Part shown: positions 8,254 through 8,323 of the stretch, one piece after another
Position numbering within the stretch: the stretch's first letter is position 1
How the letters are laid out: each line of letters begins with the position of its first letter
NCBI GenBank assembly: GCA_003242495.1
Contig: QGUO01000138.1
Location: 1 to 8,323 of the forward strand
Length of the DNA stretch: 8,323 bases
Source of the DNA: Pseudomonadota bacterium
Lineage (GTDB): Bacteria; Pseudomonadota; Gammaproteobacteria; Steroidobacterales; Steroidobacteraceae
Reading direction: 5' to 3'
Translations under genes and position numbers: made by a program
Notes under the pieces: generated by a model
What the model was told of the DNA's origin: nothing
The model's database searches: none
The model's input: only the letters and a program-made list of their open reading frames with translations

Positions 8254-8323
8254 TCATGGCCGGGGAATCGCCAGGAACGCGTCCAGGTCGATGAGCCATT
8301 GGACCGTGGGCGCCCATCGGCCC
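8254..8323 (-). CDS. C-terminal end of a minus-strand gene cut by the window edge
   Basis: Reading inward from the right edge on the minus strand, one frame encodes an open 22-codon tail ending in PTVQWLIDLDAFLAIPRP and a TGA at 8254-8256. Most of these codons end in G or C, as in the verified genes, and the residue mix looks protein-like. The competing minus-strand frame, with many Gly, Pro, His and Met residues, does not. The gene would converge on the M28 peptidase gene with the 8201-8219 hairpin between them. I do not recognise the family from so short a tail, and a chance open frame is possible. Confidence 0.45.
   Translation of the reverse strand, partial: GRWAPTVQWLIDLDAFLAIPRP

Overview
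The window looks like ordinary chromosome from a high-GC proteobacterium, most likely a gammaproteobacterium. Coding regions have strongly G/C-rich third codon positions. The gene set (HrpB helicase, a DUF4404 protein, a HIT-family hydrolase, acetyl-CoA synthetase, an NlpC/P60 lipoprotein and an exported M28 peptidase) is typical of Gammaproteobacteria, including Xanthomonadales-like lineages. This assignment rests on recognised protein families and base composition only; there is no rRNA in the window.

Layout, left to right. Bases 1-213 hold no gene I can support; they carry a 13-bp tandem repeat (98-136) and a possible -10 element just before hrpB. hrpB (214-2757, +) encodes a complete DEAH-type RNA helicase. 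It is followed on the same strand by a small DUF4404 protein (2811-3125) and a HIT-family hydrolase (3139-3567), closely spaced enough to be one transcription unit. A 238-bp gap with inverted repeats and a good Shine-Dalgarno sequence leads to acs (3806-5764, +), a full-length AMP-forming acetyl-CoA synthetase. After a short convergent gap, an NlpC/P60 lipoprotein lies on the minus strand (5852-6349). It is divergent, across 121 bp, from a secreted zinc-dependent M28 peptidase (6471-8183, +). The right edge probably clips the 3' end of another minus-strand gene (8254-8323), with a GC-rich hairpin between it and the peptidase gene.

Functionally the window combines RNA metabolism (hrpB), nucleotide-conjugate hydrolysis (HIT), acetate assimilation (acs) and envelope/periplasmic hydrolysis (a MepS-like peptidoglycan endopeptidase and an aminopeptidase-type M28 enzyme). 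I see no mobile element, CRISPR array, tRNA or rRNA, toxin-antitoxin pair or defence system, and no sign of a novel multi-gene system. The points worth a second look are small: two genes with promoter-like elements placed for leaderless transcripts, a frame-breaking tandem repeat before hrpB, a substitution in a near-invariant acs motif, an acidic insertion and a substitution in the M28 peptidase, and the partial gene at the edge.
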